DNA of 64,000 bases from Allohahella marinimesophila (lineage in GTDB: Bacteria; Pseudomonadota; Gammaproteobacteria; Pseudomonadales; Oleiphilaceae). Below the pieces are notes generated by a model that worked only from the letters and a program-made list of their open reading frames with translations, was not told the DNA's origin and did no database searches. Positions 44,036-53,459 of the stretch are shown here, piece by piece; position 1 is the stretch's first letter; each line of letters starts with the position of its first letter. Location: positions 29,864 through 93,863 of the forward strand of contig NZ_BAABBO010000022.1 of assembly GCF_039538005.1 (NCBI RefSeq), written 5' to 3'. The position numbers and the translations under genes were made by a program.

Positions 44036-44700
44036 CAGAAAGCCTCCCTGACACGATGTGGTGCGAGCTTATAATCCTTGGGCTCGACCTGTTCGATTTT
44101 CCAGCTCCGCAAGGCCCAGATCGCTAGCCCGATAATGAAAAATGCACTCGGAGGCAGCAGAAGCAAACCATTTGGCAAATACCAACCACCGTTTGCCTGC
44201 AGAGGCAGAATTTCGATACCGAAGAGCTTCCCTGCGCCGAGCAGTTCGCGGAAGAACGCCACGAAAATCAGCAAAACAGCGTAGCCAAGCCCATTGCCAA
44301 TACCGTCCAGGAAACTCAACACAGGACCATTCTGCATGGCATAGGCTTCAGCGCGACCCATAACGATACAATTTGTAATGATCAAGCCAACGAACACCGA
44401 CAACTGCTTGCTCATATCATAGGCATATGCTTTGAGCAGTTGGTCTACCACGATAACCAGAGAGGCAATGATCGTCATCTGCACAATGATCCGGATACTA
44501 CTGGGTATCTGGGAACGGATGACAGAAATGAGTGCACTGGAACAGGCTGTAACAAGCATGACAGCGACGCCCATTACCAACGACAACTGGAGACTGGTCG
44601 TTACTGCTAACGCAGAACAAATTCCCAATATTTGAAGGGCGATCGGATTATTGTTGAAGATCGGATCAAAAACGATCTCGGCAACACGATTTTTAGACAT
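44035..44700 (-). CDS. nqrD: Na+-translocating NADH:quinone reductase subunit D
   Basis: The 221-residue membrane subunit has six helices and is an inverted homologue of NqrE. ALQILGICSALAVTTSL and GLIITNCIVMGRAEAYAM carry the two iron-ligating Cys. It forms the sodium pathway with NqrB and NqrE. The 5' end overlaps nqrC by 8 bases. Confidence 0.96.
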   Translation of the reverse strand: MSKNRVAEIVFDPIFNNNPIALQILGICSALAVTTSLQLSLVMGVAVMLVTACSSALISVIRSQIPSSIRIIVQMTIIASLVIVVDQLLKAYAYDMSKQLSVFVGLIITNCIVMGRAEAYAMQNGPVLSFLDGIGNGLGYAVLLIFVAFFRELLGAGKLFGIEILPLQANGGWYLPNGLLLLPPSAFFIIGLAIWALRSWKIEQVEPKDYKLAPHRVREAF

Positions 44701-45505
44701 TGCGAATCTCTCCGTTCTTTATGCGCTCAAGGAAGGGCTTGAGACCCTGCTCACCGAGCCAATACTGAATCAGGTTCTCGATACCTCGGCTTGTAAGCGT
44801 CGCGCCTGACAGTGAATCGACATGATGTTTGGCATTGGGTGCAGATGGATTGACGCCGCCTTTGATCAACCTGATCGCGACATCGCCATCGTCGCCATAC
44901 ACTTTCTTGCCGCTCCACTGGGCCTTCCAGTTCGGATTGTCGACTTCACCACCAAGACCTGGCGTCTCCCCGTGCTCGTAAAACCCGAAACCTGCAATGG
45001 TGTTCGCATCCTGCTCGAGGGCCATGAATCCATAGAGTGTGGACCACAGACCGTAACCCCGGACAGGCACGATCACGCGGCTGACTTCACCGTTTTCTGA
45101 AGCAAGGTACACTTTCGCGTACTTCTCGACCCGTCCCAGTCCAGCAATATCTTCGGCCTGGCTCAGTGTGTAGGAAGTCCCTTCCCTCGTGGCCACTTTC
45201 TGCTGCTGAAACTCTTCGATGTTCTTGAGCCCAATTTCAGACGGCTCGACGAAGCGCCCTGTTTCGAGCTCGATTAGCTTGGGCGTGATACTGGCAAAAC
45301 TCGTCTCCACTTCATCCTTTGACGAACCGGCTTCAATCATGCCAGCAGCCATCAGAATGTTTTCCTTGACGTTCAGTTCACGATTTTCAGTCTGTACCGG
45401 CCGCAGCATGACTGCGGCGGCTGACACCACTACCGAACAGACGATGCAGAGCAGAAACGCGACCGTAAGGGTTTTTCCAGTTGAAGATCCTTTAGCCACG
45501 GGCAA
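44693..45505 (-). CDS. nqrC: Na+-translocating NADH:quinone reductase subunit C
   Basis: The 270-residue subunit has an N-terminal membrane helix (about 12-34) and a periplasmic FMN-binding domain. The flavinylation motif SGATLTS places covalent FMN on Thr236, attached by the ApbE encoded downstream. PVRGYGLWSTLYGFMAL and HGETPGLGGEV are conserved. It overlaps nqrB by 14 bases and nqrD by 8 bases. Confidence 0.96.
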   Translation of the reverse strand: MPVAKGSSTGKTLTVAFLLCIVCSVVVSAAAVMLRPVQTENRELNVKENILMAAGMIEAGSSKDEVETSFASITPKLIELETGRFVEPSEIGLKNIEEFQQQKVATREGTSYTLSQAEDIAGLGRVEKYAKVYLASENGEVSRVIVPVRGYGLWSTLYGFMALEQDANTIAGFGFYEHGETPGLGGEVDNPNWKAQWSGKKVYGDDGDVAIRLIKGGVNPSAPNAKHHVDSLSGATLTSRGIENLIQYWLGEQGLKPFLERIKNGEIRNV

Positions 45506-46691
45506 GCCTCCGCTTGATATTCGCCTGTACGACGAGGTGATCTATGAATGGAGAGAACAGGTTCGCAAACAGTATTGCGAGCATGATGCCTTCCGGAAAC
45601 GCCGGGTTGACCACTCTGATAAGCACCGTCATGACACCGATGAGAATACCGAAGATCCATCGGCCCGTATGGGTATGTGATGCAGACACGGGATCTGTCG
45701 CCATGAAGAACATGCCGAAGGTCAGACCGCCAATAACGAAGTGCCAGTGCGGTGGCAACGCAAACATCGGGTTCGTATCCGAGCCGACGAAGTTGAGCAG
45801 CCCTGCCGTGAGCACTACGCCAAGTACTACGCCAAGGACGATACGAAGTGACGCGATGCCCATCACCAGCAGAATTACACCACCGATAAGGATGGCCAGG
45901 TCGCTGGTGCCGCCGATACTGCCCTGATGGAAGCCGAGGAAGGCGTCAAACCAGGTCAGGCTGCCCTGCAAGGCTTCCATACCACCGGAGGCGGCTACGC
46001 TCAAGGGTGTGGCACCGCTGAAACCATCTACCGCAGTCCAGACTGAGTCACCGGACATTTGCGCCGGATAGGCGAAGTACAGGAAGGCGCGGCCTGCGAG
46101 CGCCGGATTGAGGAAGTTCTTCCCCGTACCACCGAACACTTCCTTGCCGATGACGACACCGAAGATGATGCCGAGCGCCGCCTGCCACAAGGGCAGATCA
46201 GGCGGACAGATCAGGGCAAACAGAATGGAGGTGACGAAGAAGCCCTCGTTGACCTCGTGCTTCCTGATGGTTGCGAACACCACCTCACACGCACCGCCGA
46301 CGATGAACACCGTCATGTAAATCGGCAGAAAATGCATGGCGCCGTAGATCATGTTGTCCCAGATACTGGACGGATCGTTACCGGCGAGTGCGGCAATCAG
46401 GGAATATCTCCAGCCCTGATCCATTGCGATTCCCGCCTCGGCCAGATAGGTATTCGCCTGAAAGCCGATATTCCACATGCCGAAGAACATCGCGGGGAAT
46501 ACGCAGGCCCAGACTGTAATCATGATCCGCTTGAGGTCTATACCATCGCGAACATGGGTATTCGCTGCAGTCACGGAACCAGGGGAATAGAAGATCGTAT
46601 CAACGGCTTCGTAGAGAGGGTACATCTTTTCGAAGCGCCCGCCTTTGTGAAAATTGGGCTCTATCTTGTCGAGAAATGTTCTTAAGCTCAT
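45492..46691 (-). CDS. nqrB: Na+-translocating NADH:quinone reductase subunit B
   Basis: The start is the ATG at 46689-46691 (MSLRTFLDKIEPNF), 4 bases after the nqrA stop; an apparent longer frame runs into nqrA. The 399-residue, about ten-helix membrane subunit carries the second covalent FMN at Thr228 in DGFSGATPLS. It also binds riboflavin and ubiquinone and forms the main Na+ channel. GGTGKNFLNPALAGRAFL is conserved. Confidence 0.96.
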   Translation of the reverse strand: MSLRTFLDKIEPNFHKGGRFEKMYPLYEAVDTIFYSPGSVTAANTHVRDGIDLKRIMITVWACVFPAMFFGMWNIGFQANTYLAEAGIAMDQGWRYSLIAALAGNDPSSIWDNMIYGAMHFLPIYMTVFIVGGACEVVFATIRKHEVNEGFFVTSILFALICPPDLPLWQAALGIIFGVVIGKEVFGGTGKNFLNPALAGRAFLYFAYPAQMSGDSVWTAVDGFSGATPLSVAASGGMEALQGSLTWFDAFLGFHQGSIGGTSDLAILIGGVILLVMGIASLRIVLGVVLGVVLTAGLLNFVGSDTNPMFALPPHWHFVIGGLTFGMFFMATDPVSASHTHTGRWIFGILIGVMTVLIRVVNPAFPEGIMLAILFANLFSPFIDHLVVQANIKRRLARG

Positions 46692-46695
46692 GACA

Positions 46696-48051
46696 TCAAC
46701 CCTCTTTTTCGATGGTGTCGAGATTACGCCTGAGTATCGGCCCGTACTCGTACTTGCCTGGGCACACGAATGAGCACAGGGCAAGATCCTCTTCATCGAG
46801 TTCGAGGCAGCCCAGCTTCTGGGCAACTTCCGTATCACCGACGATCAGCGCACGCAGGAGCTGTGTGGGCAGGATGTCGAGCGGCATGATTCTTTCGTAG
46901 GTGCCGATAGGCACCATCGCCCGCTCACTGCCGTTGGTCGTCGTAGTCATATTGAAGCGCTTGCCCGGCATGAGCTTGGACAGGTAGATATTGATGACCG
47001 AAAACTTGTTGAGACCTGGAGACAGCCAACCAAAGAGTTCGCGGTGGTGCCCCTCTTCGAGACAGGCGATCTGGTAATCGTAACGACCGAGGTAGTCGAC
47101 AGAGTCACGGGCAGATCGCCCACCCAGCACCGAGCCTGAAACAGTACGTACATTATCCGAATTCAGTTCGTTTTTCGTCAGCTGGCTGACAGCTGCACCG
47201 GTTCGGGTTCGAATCAGCCGTGGACGCTTGACCGCAGGACCGGACAGGGCAACGACACGCTCGACAAACTTGTAGCCCGTGGTAAACAGACGGCCGATGG
47301 CAATGACATCCTGATAGCCGACTGTCCAGACACTCTTGAACATGTTCACTGGATCAAGATGATGGATATGCGTCCCAACCAGGCCCGCCGGGTGTGGGCC
47401 AGAGAACGTTTCATGCTCCAGGCGGTCCAGCTTTGGCAGCGAAATATCGACGTCGGGCGCGGAACACACGAAAACCTTGCCCTTGGTCAGACGACTCAGG
47501 ACACGCAGGCCATTCTGAAAATCCTCACTCGCCTGGGCAATGATCACCAGCGGATCGGCCGCCAGTGGCTGTGTGTCCATGACAGATACGAAGATGGAGT
47601 GCGGCTCTGCGTCCAGCTCGGGCACCTTGCTGAACGGGCGGGTGCGGAAGGCTGTCCACTCGCCGGATTCCACCAGCAGATCGACGGCCTGCTGGCGTGA
47701 CAGCGACTCGAGCTGATCAGCGGGATAGTGCGCGAACTGAACCTGACTCTCGCCATCCTCATGCTGATCGACACTGATGACGATGGACTGGAAAACCCGT
47801 TTCTCGCCGCGATGAATGGCTTTTACCGTACCTGTGGCCGGTGAAGTGTAGCGCACACCTTCAGTTTTCTTGTCGGTGAACAGCAGCTGACCGCATTGCA
47901 CGCGATCGCCTTCAGCGACTTCCATCGTCGGCTTCATACCGTTGTAATCGAATCCGACGATGGCGACTTCCGTCACCAAAGCGCCCTGGTCAATAATCTG
48001 CTTGGGCTCACCCGATATCGGTATATCGAGACCCTTCTTGATTTTTTTCAT
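46696..48051 (-). CDS. nqrA: Na+-translocating NADH:quinone reductase subunit A
   Basis: The 451-residue peripheral cytoplasmic subunit is first in the nqr operon. It starts MKKIKKGLDIPISGEPKQ with the barrel-sandwich segment VAEGDRVQCGQLLFTDKK, then AIHRGEKRVFQS, GTHIHHLDPVN and, at the end, FVCPGKYEYGPILR. It contributes to quinone binding and complex assembly. The region 48052-48178 upstream presumably holds the operon promoter, but I cannot point to clear -35/-10 elements. Confidence 0.96.
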   Translation of the reverse strand: MKKIKKGLDIPISGEPKQIIDQGALVTEVAIVGFDYNGMKPTMEVAEGDRVQCGQLLFTDKKTEGVRYTSPATGTVKAIHRGEKRVFQSIVISVDQHEDGESQVQFAHYPADQLESLSRQQAVDLLVESGEWTAFRTRPFSKVPELDAEPHSIFVSVMDTQPLAADPLVIIAQASEDFQNGLRVLSRLTKGKVFVCSAPDVDISLPKLDRLEHETFSGPHPAGLVGTHIHHLDPVNMFKSVWTVGYQDVIAIGRLFTTGYKFVERVVALSGPAVKRPRLIRTRTGAAVSQLTKNELNSDNVRTVSGSVLGGRSARDSVDYLGRYDYQIACLEEGHHRELFGWLSPGLNKFSVINIYLSKLMPGKRFNMTTTTNGSERAMVPIGTYERIMPLDILPTQLLRALIVGDTEVAQKLGCLELDEEDLALCSFVCPGKYEYGPILRRNLDTIEKEG

Positions 48052-48178
48052 TCAGTCAGCCTGTCTTGTCTTGATTGGCCTGCGGTGCAATGTTTCTCGG
48101 TCGACAGTATACGTGTCGACACCAGAAAAGCACGTGGCGATCGCCATCACCACCGTCTGCACGCACCAGATTAGCGTG

Positions 48179-48202
48179 CTCTGGCGGACGCTGCCGCCAG
48201 AG
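48179..48202 (-). terminator. Strong hairpin after the GAPDH gene, without a T-run
   Basis: CTCTGGCGG (48179-48187) pairs perfectly with CCGCCAGAG (48194-48202) around a 6-base loop, 8 bases beyond the gap stop on the minus strand. No T-run follows, so it may stop RNA polymerase weakly or protect the mRNA end rather than act as a classical terminator. Confidence 0.5.
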
Positions 48203-48210
48203 GAATGAGA

Positions 48211-49677
48211 TCAGACCGTTGCTGCCGGGAAGACCTTGTACTGCACGCCAGCCATCTGATTCACGATTCGAACGACCTGGGCGCTATAGCCAGCTTCGTT
48301 GTCGTACCAGACATAGAGAACGATGCGGTGTCCACTGGCGATAGTCGCCTGTGCATCGACAATGCCTGCGTGACGTGAACCTACGAAATCGGAAGACACC
48401 ACCTCGGGTGAGTTCACGAAATCGATCTGCTTCTGATATTTCGAATGCAGCGAAATGGTACGCAGGTAATCATTCAGCTCCTCTACGTTAGTCTCCTTAT
48501 CAAGATTGAGATTGAGGATGGCCATGGACACGTTGGGGATTGGCACGCGGATCGCGTTGCCCGACAGCTTGCCAGCCAGTTCAGGCAGTGCCTTGGCGAC
48601 AGCCTTGGCAGCGCCTGTTTCAGTGATGACCATGTTCAGGCCGGCACTGCGACCACGTCGGCTACCAGCGTGGTAGTTATCGATCAGGTTCTGGTCATTG
48701 GTATAGGCATGAACGGTTTCGACATGACCGTCACGAATGCCGTAACGGTCGTTGATAACCTTGAGTACAGGCGTGATGGCGTTGGTGGTGCAGGACGCTG
48801 CCGACAAGATGGTGTCTTCGGCAGTGATCTCTTCGTTGTTGATACCGAACACGATGTTCTTGATATCACCCTTGCCAGGTGCTGTGAGCAGAACGCGAGA
48901 CACGCCCTTGGCCTTGAGATGCTGACCAAGGCCATCCTTGTCACGCCACACGCCGGTGTTGTCGATGACGATGGCGTTATTGATGCCATAGCTCGTGTAG
49001 TCGACGGACTCTGGTGAGCTGGCATAAATGACCTTGATGAAGTTGCCGTTGGCAATGATGCCCTGGTTTTCCTCATCGATGGTGATGGTGCCCTTGAAAC
49101 TGCCGTGGACGGAATCGCGTCGCAGGAGGCTTGCCCGCTTCTCGATGTCGTTCTCAGCCTTTCCTTTTCTCACCACGATGGCACGCAGGCGCAAATTGTC
49201 GCCGCCGCCAGCTTTTTCGACCAGAATTCGCGCAAGCAGACGGCCGATACGGCCAAAACCGTAGAGCACGACATCCTTGGATGCCGCACCTGATTCTTCG
49301 CGCGGCTTGTGACGATTGACGACGTCCTTGAGTTCTTCGGCCAGAAAATCCTGCAGCGGCTTGCCGCTACCGTGATCGCTGTAACGCACGGCCATCTTGC
49401 CGATGTCGATATGGGCAGGACCCAGGTTCAGCTTGTCCAGCGCCAGCAGTACAGGCATGGTTTCGTGAACGGAGAGCTCACGGTTCTCGACCTGACGAAC
49501 GAAGCGATGCGCCTTCAGCAGGCCGATGACGGACTGATTGATGACTGCTTTGCCATAGATCGACGTAATGACGTTGTACTTGCGATAGAGCCTGCCGATC
49601 AGCGGGATCATGGCTTCGGCGACGTTTTCCTTCGCCGTCCAGTCACTAAAACATGCGTCCAGTTTATCTTGACTCAC
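48211..49677 (-). CDS. gap: Glyceraldehyde-3-phosphate dehydrogenase, long form
   Basis: The 488-residue protein has about 130 extra N-terminal residues (from MSQDKLDACFSDWTAKEN) before a full GAPDH: VVLYGFGRIGRLLARIL (NAD site), the catalytic SAASCTTNAITPVLK, HAYTNDQNLIDNYH, RRGRSAGLNM and WYDNEAGYS. This long type is known in Pseudomonas-like gammaproteobacteria next to mfd, and a gluconeogenic role is likely (inference). GTG start at 49675-49677 with GAGGTG upstream. The extension could regulate assembly; no known domain was recognised in it. It is divergent from mfd. Confidence 0.92.
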   Translation of the reverse strand: MSQDKLDACFSDWTAKENVAEAMIPLIGRLYRKYNVITSIYGKAVINQSVIGLLKAHRFVRQVENRELSVHETMPVLLALDKLNLGPAHIDIGKMAVRYSDHGSGKPLQDFLAEELKDVVNRHKPREESGAASKDVVLYGFGRIGRLLARILVEKAGGGDNLRLRAIVVRKGKAENDIEKRASLLRRDSVHGSFKGTITIDEENQGIIANGNFIKVIYASSPESVDYTSYGINNAIVIDNTGVWRDKDGLGQHLKAKGVSRVLLTAPGKGDIKNIVFGINNEEITAEDTILSAASCTTNAITPVLKVINDRYGIRDGHVETVHAYTNDQNLIDNYHAGSRRGRSAGLNMVITETGAAKAVAKALPELAGKLSGNAIRVPIPNVSMAILNLNLDKETNVEELNDYLRTISLHSKYQKQIDFVNSPEVVSSDFVGSRHAGIVDAQATIASGHRIVLYVWYDNEAGYSAQVVRIVNQMAGVQYKVFPAATV

Positions 49678-49973
49678 TACAAGGCACCTCGGTTAGTCCG
49701 ACAGACAGGAGAATGTTAAGACATTCCCGCGCAATGCCGGCAGAGCGTGGTTGGGCTCTGAGTTTAAGCAAAAGAGTGAAAAATTGGGCGCATATTATCG
49801 CCGTTCCAGCCCCAGGATGGAAGACCAGCATTGCCATTTATAGCAGCCACAGTACAATCTCCGCCAGCACACCGGCAGAGATGTCATGAAATGAGGCTCA
49901 ATCGTTGCGTTCCGAAACAGATGCGGCAGCGTATTCTTCGTTTGACTCCAGCAACACTACACAGACCGGACCG

Positions 49974-52900
49974 ATGACAAGCACTTCTCCTGCAAGCCGT
50001 TCGACCGCCAGGCGCGAGCCGGACACATCCCTGCCCTTTCCGTTACCCTCCGAGGTCCCGGCGGGGCAGGCTGCGCGCTGGCCGGTGCTGCCTGGTCGCG
50101 CGGACGCGATGTTCCTCTCCCGGCTCGAACAGCGGCAGCCGGAAACACTGACAGTGGTGGTGACGCCGGACATGGCGACACTGGAACGACTCGAGGCGGG
50201 CCTGGAGCTCTTCCGTCGCCAGGACGAGCGGGAAGCTGCGGCCACGCTTGCCCTGCCAGACTGGGAAACCCTGCCCTACGACAGCTTCTCGCCCCACCAG
50301 GATATCGTGAGCCGGCGAATCGCGACCCTGGTCAGCCTGCCGCGGCAGAAAGGCGGGCTGCTGCTGATTTCGGTGGCGACTCTGATGCAGCGCCTGGCTT
50401 CAAGACGCCATCTGCTCGGCACCACCCTGTGGATCAAGAAGGGCGATACGATCGATATCGGTAGCTATCGCACGCAACTGGAGCAGGTCGGCTACCGCAA
50501 TGTGAACACGGTCTTCGAACATGGCGAATTTGCAGTCCGAGGAGCGATCATCGACCTGTTCCCGATGGGTCACGACCAGCCTTTCCGGATCGAGCTATTC
50601 GATGATGAAGTGGACAGCCTGCGCTACTTCGATCCGGAGACACAGCGCTCTGGCGATCAGATCGATGAAATAGAATTGCTGCCGGCCTTCGAGTTCCCTT
50701 TTGATGAAGCGGCCAGGAATCGCTTCAGACAGAACTTCTATGAAGCCTTTCCGGAATCACCACGTCAGACGCCGGTGTTACGGGATGTCATGGATGGCAT
50801 CGTCACGCCAGGCATCGAGTACTACATGCCGCTGTTCGACGACGACACCTCAACCCTGTTCGACTATCTGCCGCCGGACAGCCAGCTCTACCTGATGCCG
50901 CAGCTGCATGCGCGAGCTGAGGAATTCTGGACCGACGTGCAGTCACGTTTCGACAGCCTTGGCCACGACCGTTTGCGACCTCTGCTGCCACCTCACAAGC
51001 TGTACCTGCGCCCGGATGAACTGTTCGCGGCGCTGGCGCGCAAGCCACGCGTAGAGGTCACAGCGAAAGCCGACTCCGAAAAGACCGTAGTTGGCGAACT
51101 GCCCGCTGTCGGCGTGGAGACTCAGCAGAGCCAGCCCTTGCAGAAGCTCATCGACGCCGCGGGCAAGGACACCGTCGTGCTCGCTGCCGAGTCTGCCGGG
51201 CGTGCAGAAGCCCTGAAGGACCTCTTCGCTGCACACGAGCAGCCGCTCCTGAGTGCTCACAGCTGGCAGGAGGCACTCAGCCGCCCCGGTAGCTGGCAGG
51301 TGCTGACAGCAGATATCGATCGTGGCTTTCGCCTGCTCGACCCGGCGGTCCTGCTCATCAGCGAATCGGATCTGTTCGAACTCAAGGTACCCCAGCGTCG
51401 GCGTCGCAAGCAGTCGGCCACCGATACCGATGCACTGATCCAGAGCCTGGCTGAACTGAAGGAAGGCATGCCCGTCGTGCATATCGAGCACGGGGTCGGG
51501 CGCTTCCACGGCCTGGTCAGCCTCAATGTCGGCGATCAGGAGCAGGAGTTCATCCTGCTGGTGTACGGAGATGATGCCAAACTCTACGTGCCTGTCGCCC
51601 AGCTTCAGGTGCTCTCGCGCTACGCCGGGCTCAACGAAGAGTTTGCGCCGTTGCACAGGCTCGGCAATGACAAGTGGCAAAAGGCCAAGCGCGCAGCCCG
51701 TGAGAAAATCCGCGATGTGGCGAGCGAGCTGCTGAAAATCTATGCACGCCGCGAAGCTCGTCAGGGTCATGCCTACAAAGTCGAAGAAATCGACTACAAC
51801 CGCTTTGCCGACGACTTCCCCTTCGAAGAAACGCCTGACCAGACCAGCGCCATAGGGGCCGTAGTCTCCGACCTCAAACGGCAGCAGCCGATGGACCGAC
51901 TGATCTGTGGCGATGTCGGCTTCGGCAAGACCGAGGTAGCCATGCGCGCCGCCTTCCTCGTCGCGAACGCCGGGCGTCAGGTTGTCGTGCTGGTCCCAAC
52001 CACCTTGCTGGCACAACAGCACTTCAACAGCTTCCGCGACCGCTTCGCTGGCACAGCCATGCGTATCGAACTGCTCAGTCGCTTCCGTTCGACGCAGGAA
52101 ATCAAGACTTCTCTGGCGGCCATGAAGGCCGGTCAGGTCGACATCGTGATCGGCACTCACAAGCTCATTCAGAAAGATGTCGAGTTCAAGGATCTCGGCT
52201 TGCTGATCATCGACGAAGAACACCGTTTTGGCGTGCAACAGAAGGAGCGGCTGAAGGCGCTGCGTGCGGAGGTTGATATCCTCACCCTGACAGCCACGCC
52301 GATACCACGAACGCTGAACCTGTCGCTGCAGGGCGTACGCGACCTGTCGATCATCGCCACCCCGCCGGAACGCCGGCTGGCCGTGAAGACTTTCGTTCAC
52401 GAGCATGAGGACGGCATCGTCAAGGAAGCGGTCATGCGTGAGCTGCTTCGTGGCGGACAGGTCTTCTACCTCCACAATGAGGTCAAGACCATACAGAGAA
52501 CGGCAGATGCTATCGCGGAGCTGGTGCCTGGCGCACGGATCTGCGTAGCGCATGGCCAGATGCCTGAGCGCCAGCTCGAAAAGGTGATGTCAGATTTCTA
52601 TCACAAGAAATATAACGTGCTGGTGTGTACTACCATTATCGAAACCGGCATCGACATTCCCAGCGCGAACACCATCATCATCGATCGGGCAGACAAGCTC
52701 GGGCTTGCTCAGTTGCACCAGCTCAGGGGACGGGTTGGCCGCTCGCATCACCAGGCCTATGCCTATCTGTTGACAGTGTCGCCACGCTCGTTGACGGCTG
52801 ATGCGAGGAAGCGTCTGGAAGCGATCAGCGCGGCACAGGATCTCGGCGCCGGTTTTACCCTGGCGACCCACGATCTGGAAATTCGAGGCGCGGGCGAACT

Positions 52901-53459
52901 GTTGGGTGCAGAACAGAGTGGCCATATCAACGCCATCGGATTCTCACTCTACATGCAGCTGCTGGACAGCGCAGTCAAAGCCATGCGCGAAGGCAAGGAG
53001 CTGTCGCTGGATGATTCGGAGGAGAAGGTCTGCGAAGTGAATCTTCGCGCGCCCGCCCTGCTGCCGGACAGTTATATTCATGACGTACAGTCGCGCCTGG
53101 TGCTGTACCAGCGTATCGCTGCAGCGAAGTCGCCGGAGGCGCTCAAGGACCTGCAAGTAGAACTGATCGACCGATTTGGCCTGCTGCCTGATCCGGCGAA
53201 GAACCTCTTCCGCCAGGCTGCCATTCGTCTCGAAGCCGATTATATGGGCATCGTGAGAATAGACGCGGGTGAAAAAGGCGGCATGATAGAGTTTGCCGGG
53301 AAAACGCGAGTGCAGCCAATGAAGCTGATTGAACTGGTGCAGAGCAAGCCAAAGCGCTATCGGCTCGAGGGTAGCCAGAAACTGCGCGACAACGTACCTT
53401 TGGTTGATCCAGAGCAACGCCACCAATGGGCAGAACAGATTGTAAGGATGTTTGCGTGA
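49974..53459 (+). CDS. mfd: Transcription-repair coupling factor
   Basis: Starting at the ATG at 49974 the protein has 1161 residues, close to E. coli Mfd (1148). An upstream in-frame TTG at 49905 would add 23 polar residues. Domains in order: UvrB-like N-terminal region (WETLPYDSFSPHQDIVS), the RNA-polymerase-interacting domain (HIEHGVGRFHGLV), and RecG-like translocase motifs with Walker A DVGFGKTEVAMRAAF and DEEH box IIDEEHRFGVQQKE. Then come TATPIPRTLNLSL, QLRGRVGRSHHQAYAYL and a TRCF C-terminal domain. It removes stalled RNA polymerase and recruits UvrA. It overlaps csiV. Confidence 0.96.
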   Translation: MTSTSPASRSTARREPDTSLPFPLPSEVPAGQAARWPVLPGRADAMFLSRLEQRQPETLTVVVTPDMATLERLEAGLELFRRQDEREAAATLALPDWETLPYDSFSPHQDIVSRRIATLVSLPRQKGGLLLISVATLMQRLASRRHLLGTTLWIKKGDTIDIGSYRTQLEQVGYRNVNTVFEHGEFAVRGAIIDLFPMGHDQPFRIELFDDEVDSLRYFDPETQRSGDQIDEIELLPAFEFPFDEAARNRFRQNFYEAFPESPRQTPVLRDVMDGIVTPGIEYYMPLFDDDTSTLFDYLPPDSQLYLMPQLHARAEEFWTDVQSRFDSLGHDRLRPLLPPHKLYLRPDELFAALARKPRVEVTAKADSEKTVVGELPAVGVETQQSQPLQKLIDAAGKDTVVLAAESAGRAEALKDLFAAHEQPLLSAHSWQEALSRPGSWQVLTADIDRGFRLLDPAVLLISESDLFELKVPQRRRRKQSATDTDALIQSLAELKEGMPVVHIEHGVGRFHGLVSLNVGDQEQEFILLVYGDDAKLYVPVAQLQVLSRYAGLNEEFAPLHRLGNDKWQKAKRAAREKIRDVASELLKIYARREARQGHAYKVEEIDYNRFADDFPFEETPDQTSAIGAVVSDLKRQQPMDRLICGDVGFGKTEVAMRAAFLVANAGRQVVVLVPTTLLAQQHFNSFRDRFAGTAMRIELLSRFRSTQEIKTSLAAMKAGQVDIVIGTHKLIQKDVEFKDLGLLIIDEEHRFGVQQKERLKALRAEVDILTLTATPIPRTLNLSLQGVRDLSIIATPPERRLAVKTFVHEHEDGIVKEAVMRELLRGGQVFYLHNEVKTIQRTADAIAELVPGARICVAHGQMPERQLEKVMSDFYHKKYNVLVCTTIIETGIDIPSANTIIIDRADKLGLAQLHQLRGRVGRSHHQAYAYLLTVSPRSLTADARKRLEAISAAQDLGAGFTLATHDLEIRGAGELLGAEQSGHINAIGFSLYMQLLDSAVKAMREGKELSLDDSEEKVCEVNLRAPALLPDSYIHDVQSRLVLYQRIAAAKSPEALKDLQVELIDRFGLLPDPAKNLFRQAAIRLEADYMGIVRIDAGEKGGMIEFAGKTRVQPMKLIELVQSKPKRYRLEGSQKLRDNVPLVDPEQRHQWAEQIVRMFA

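Noticed and set aside
50943..52553. 536-codon minus-strand open frame inside mfd
   Set aside because: It lies fully within the Mfd coding region, whose motifs are unmistakable; the frame is open by codon bias.
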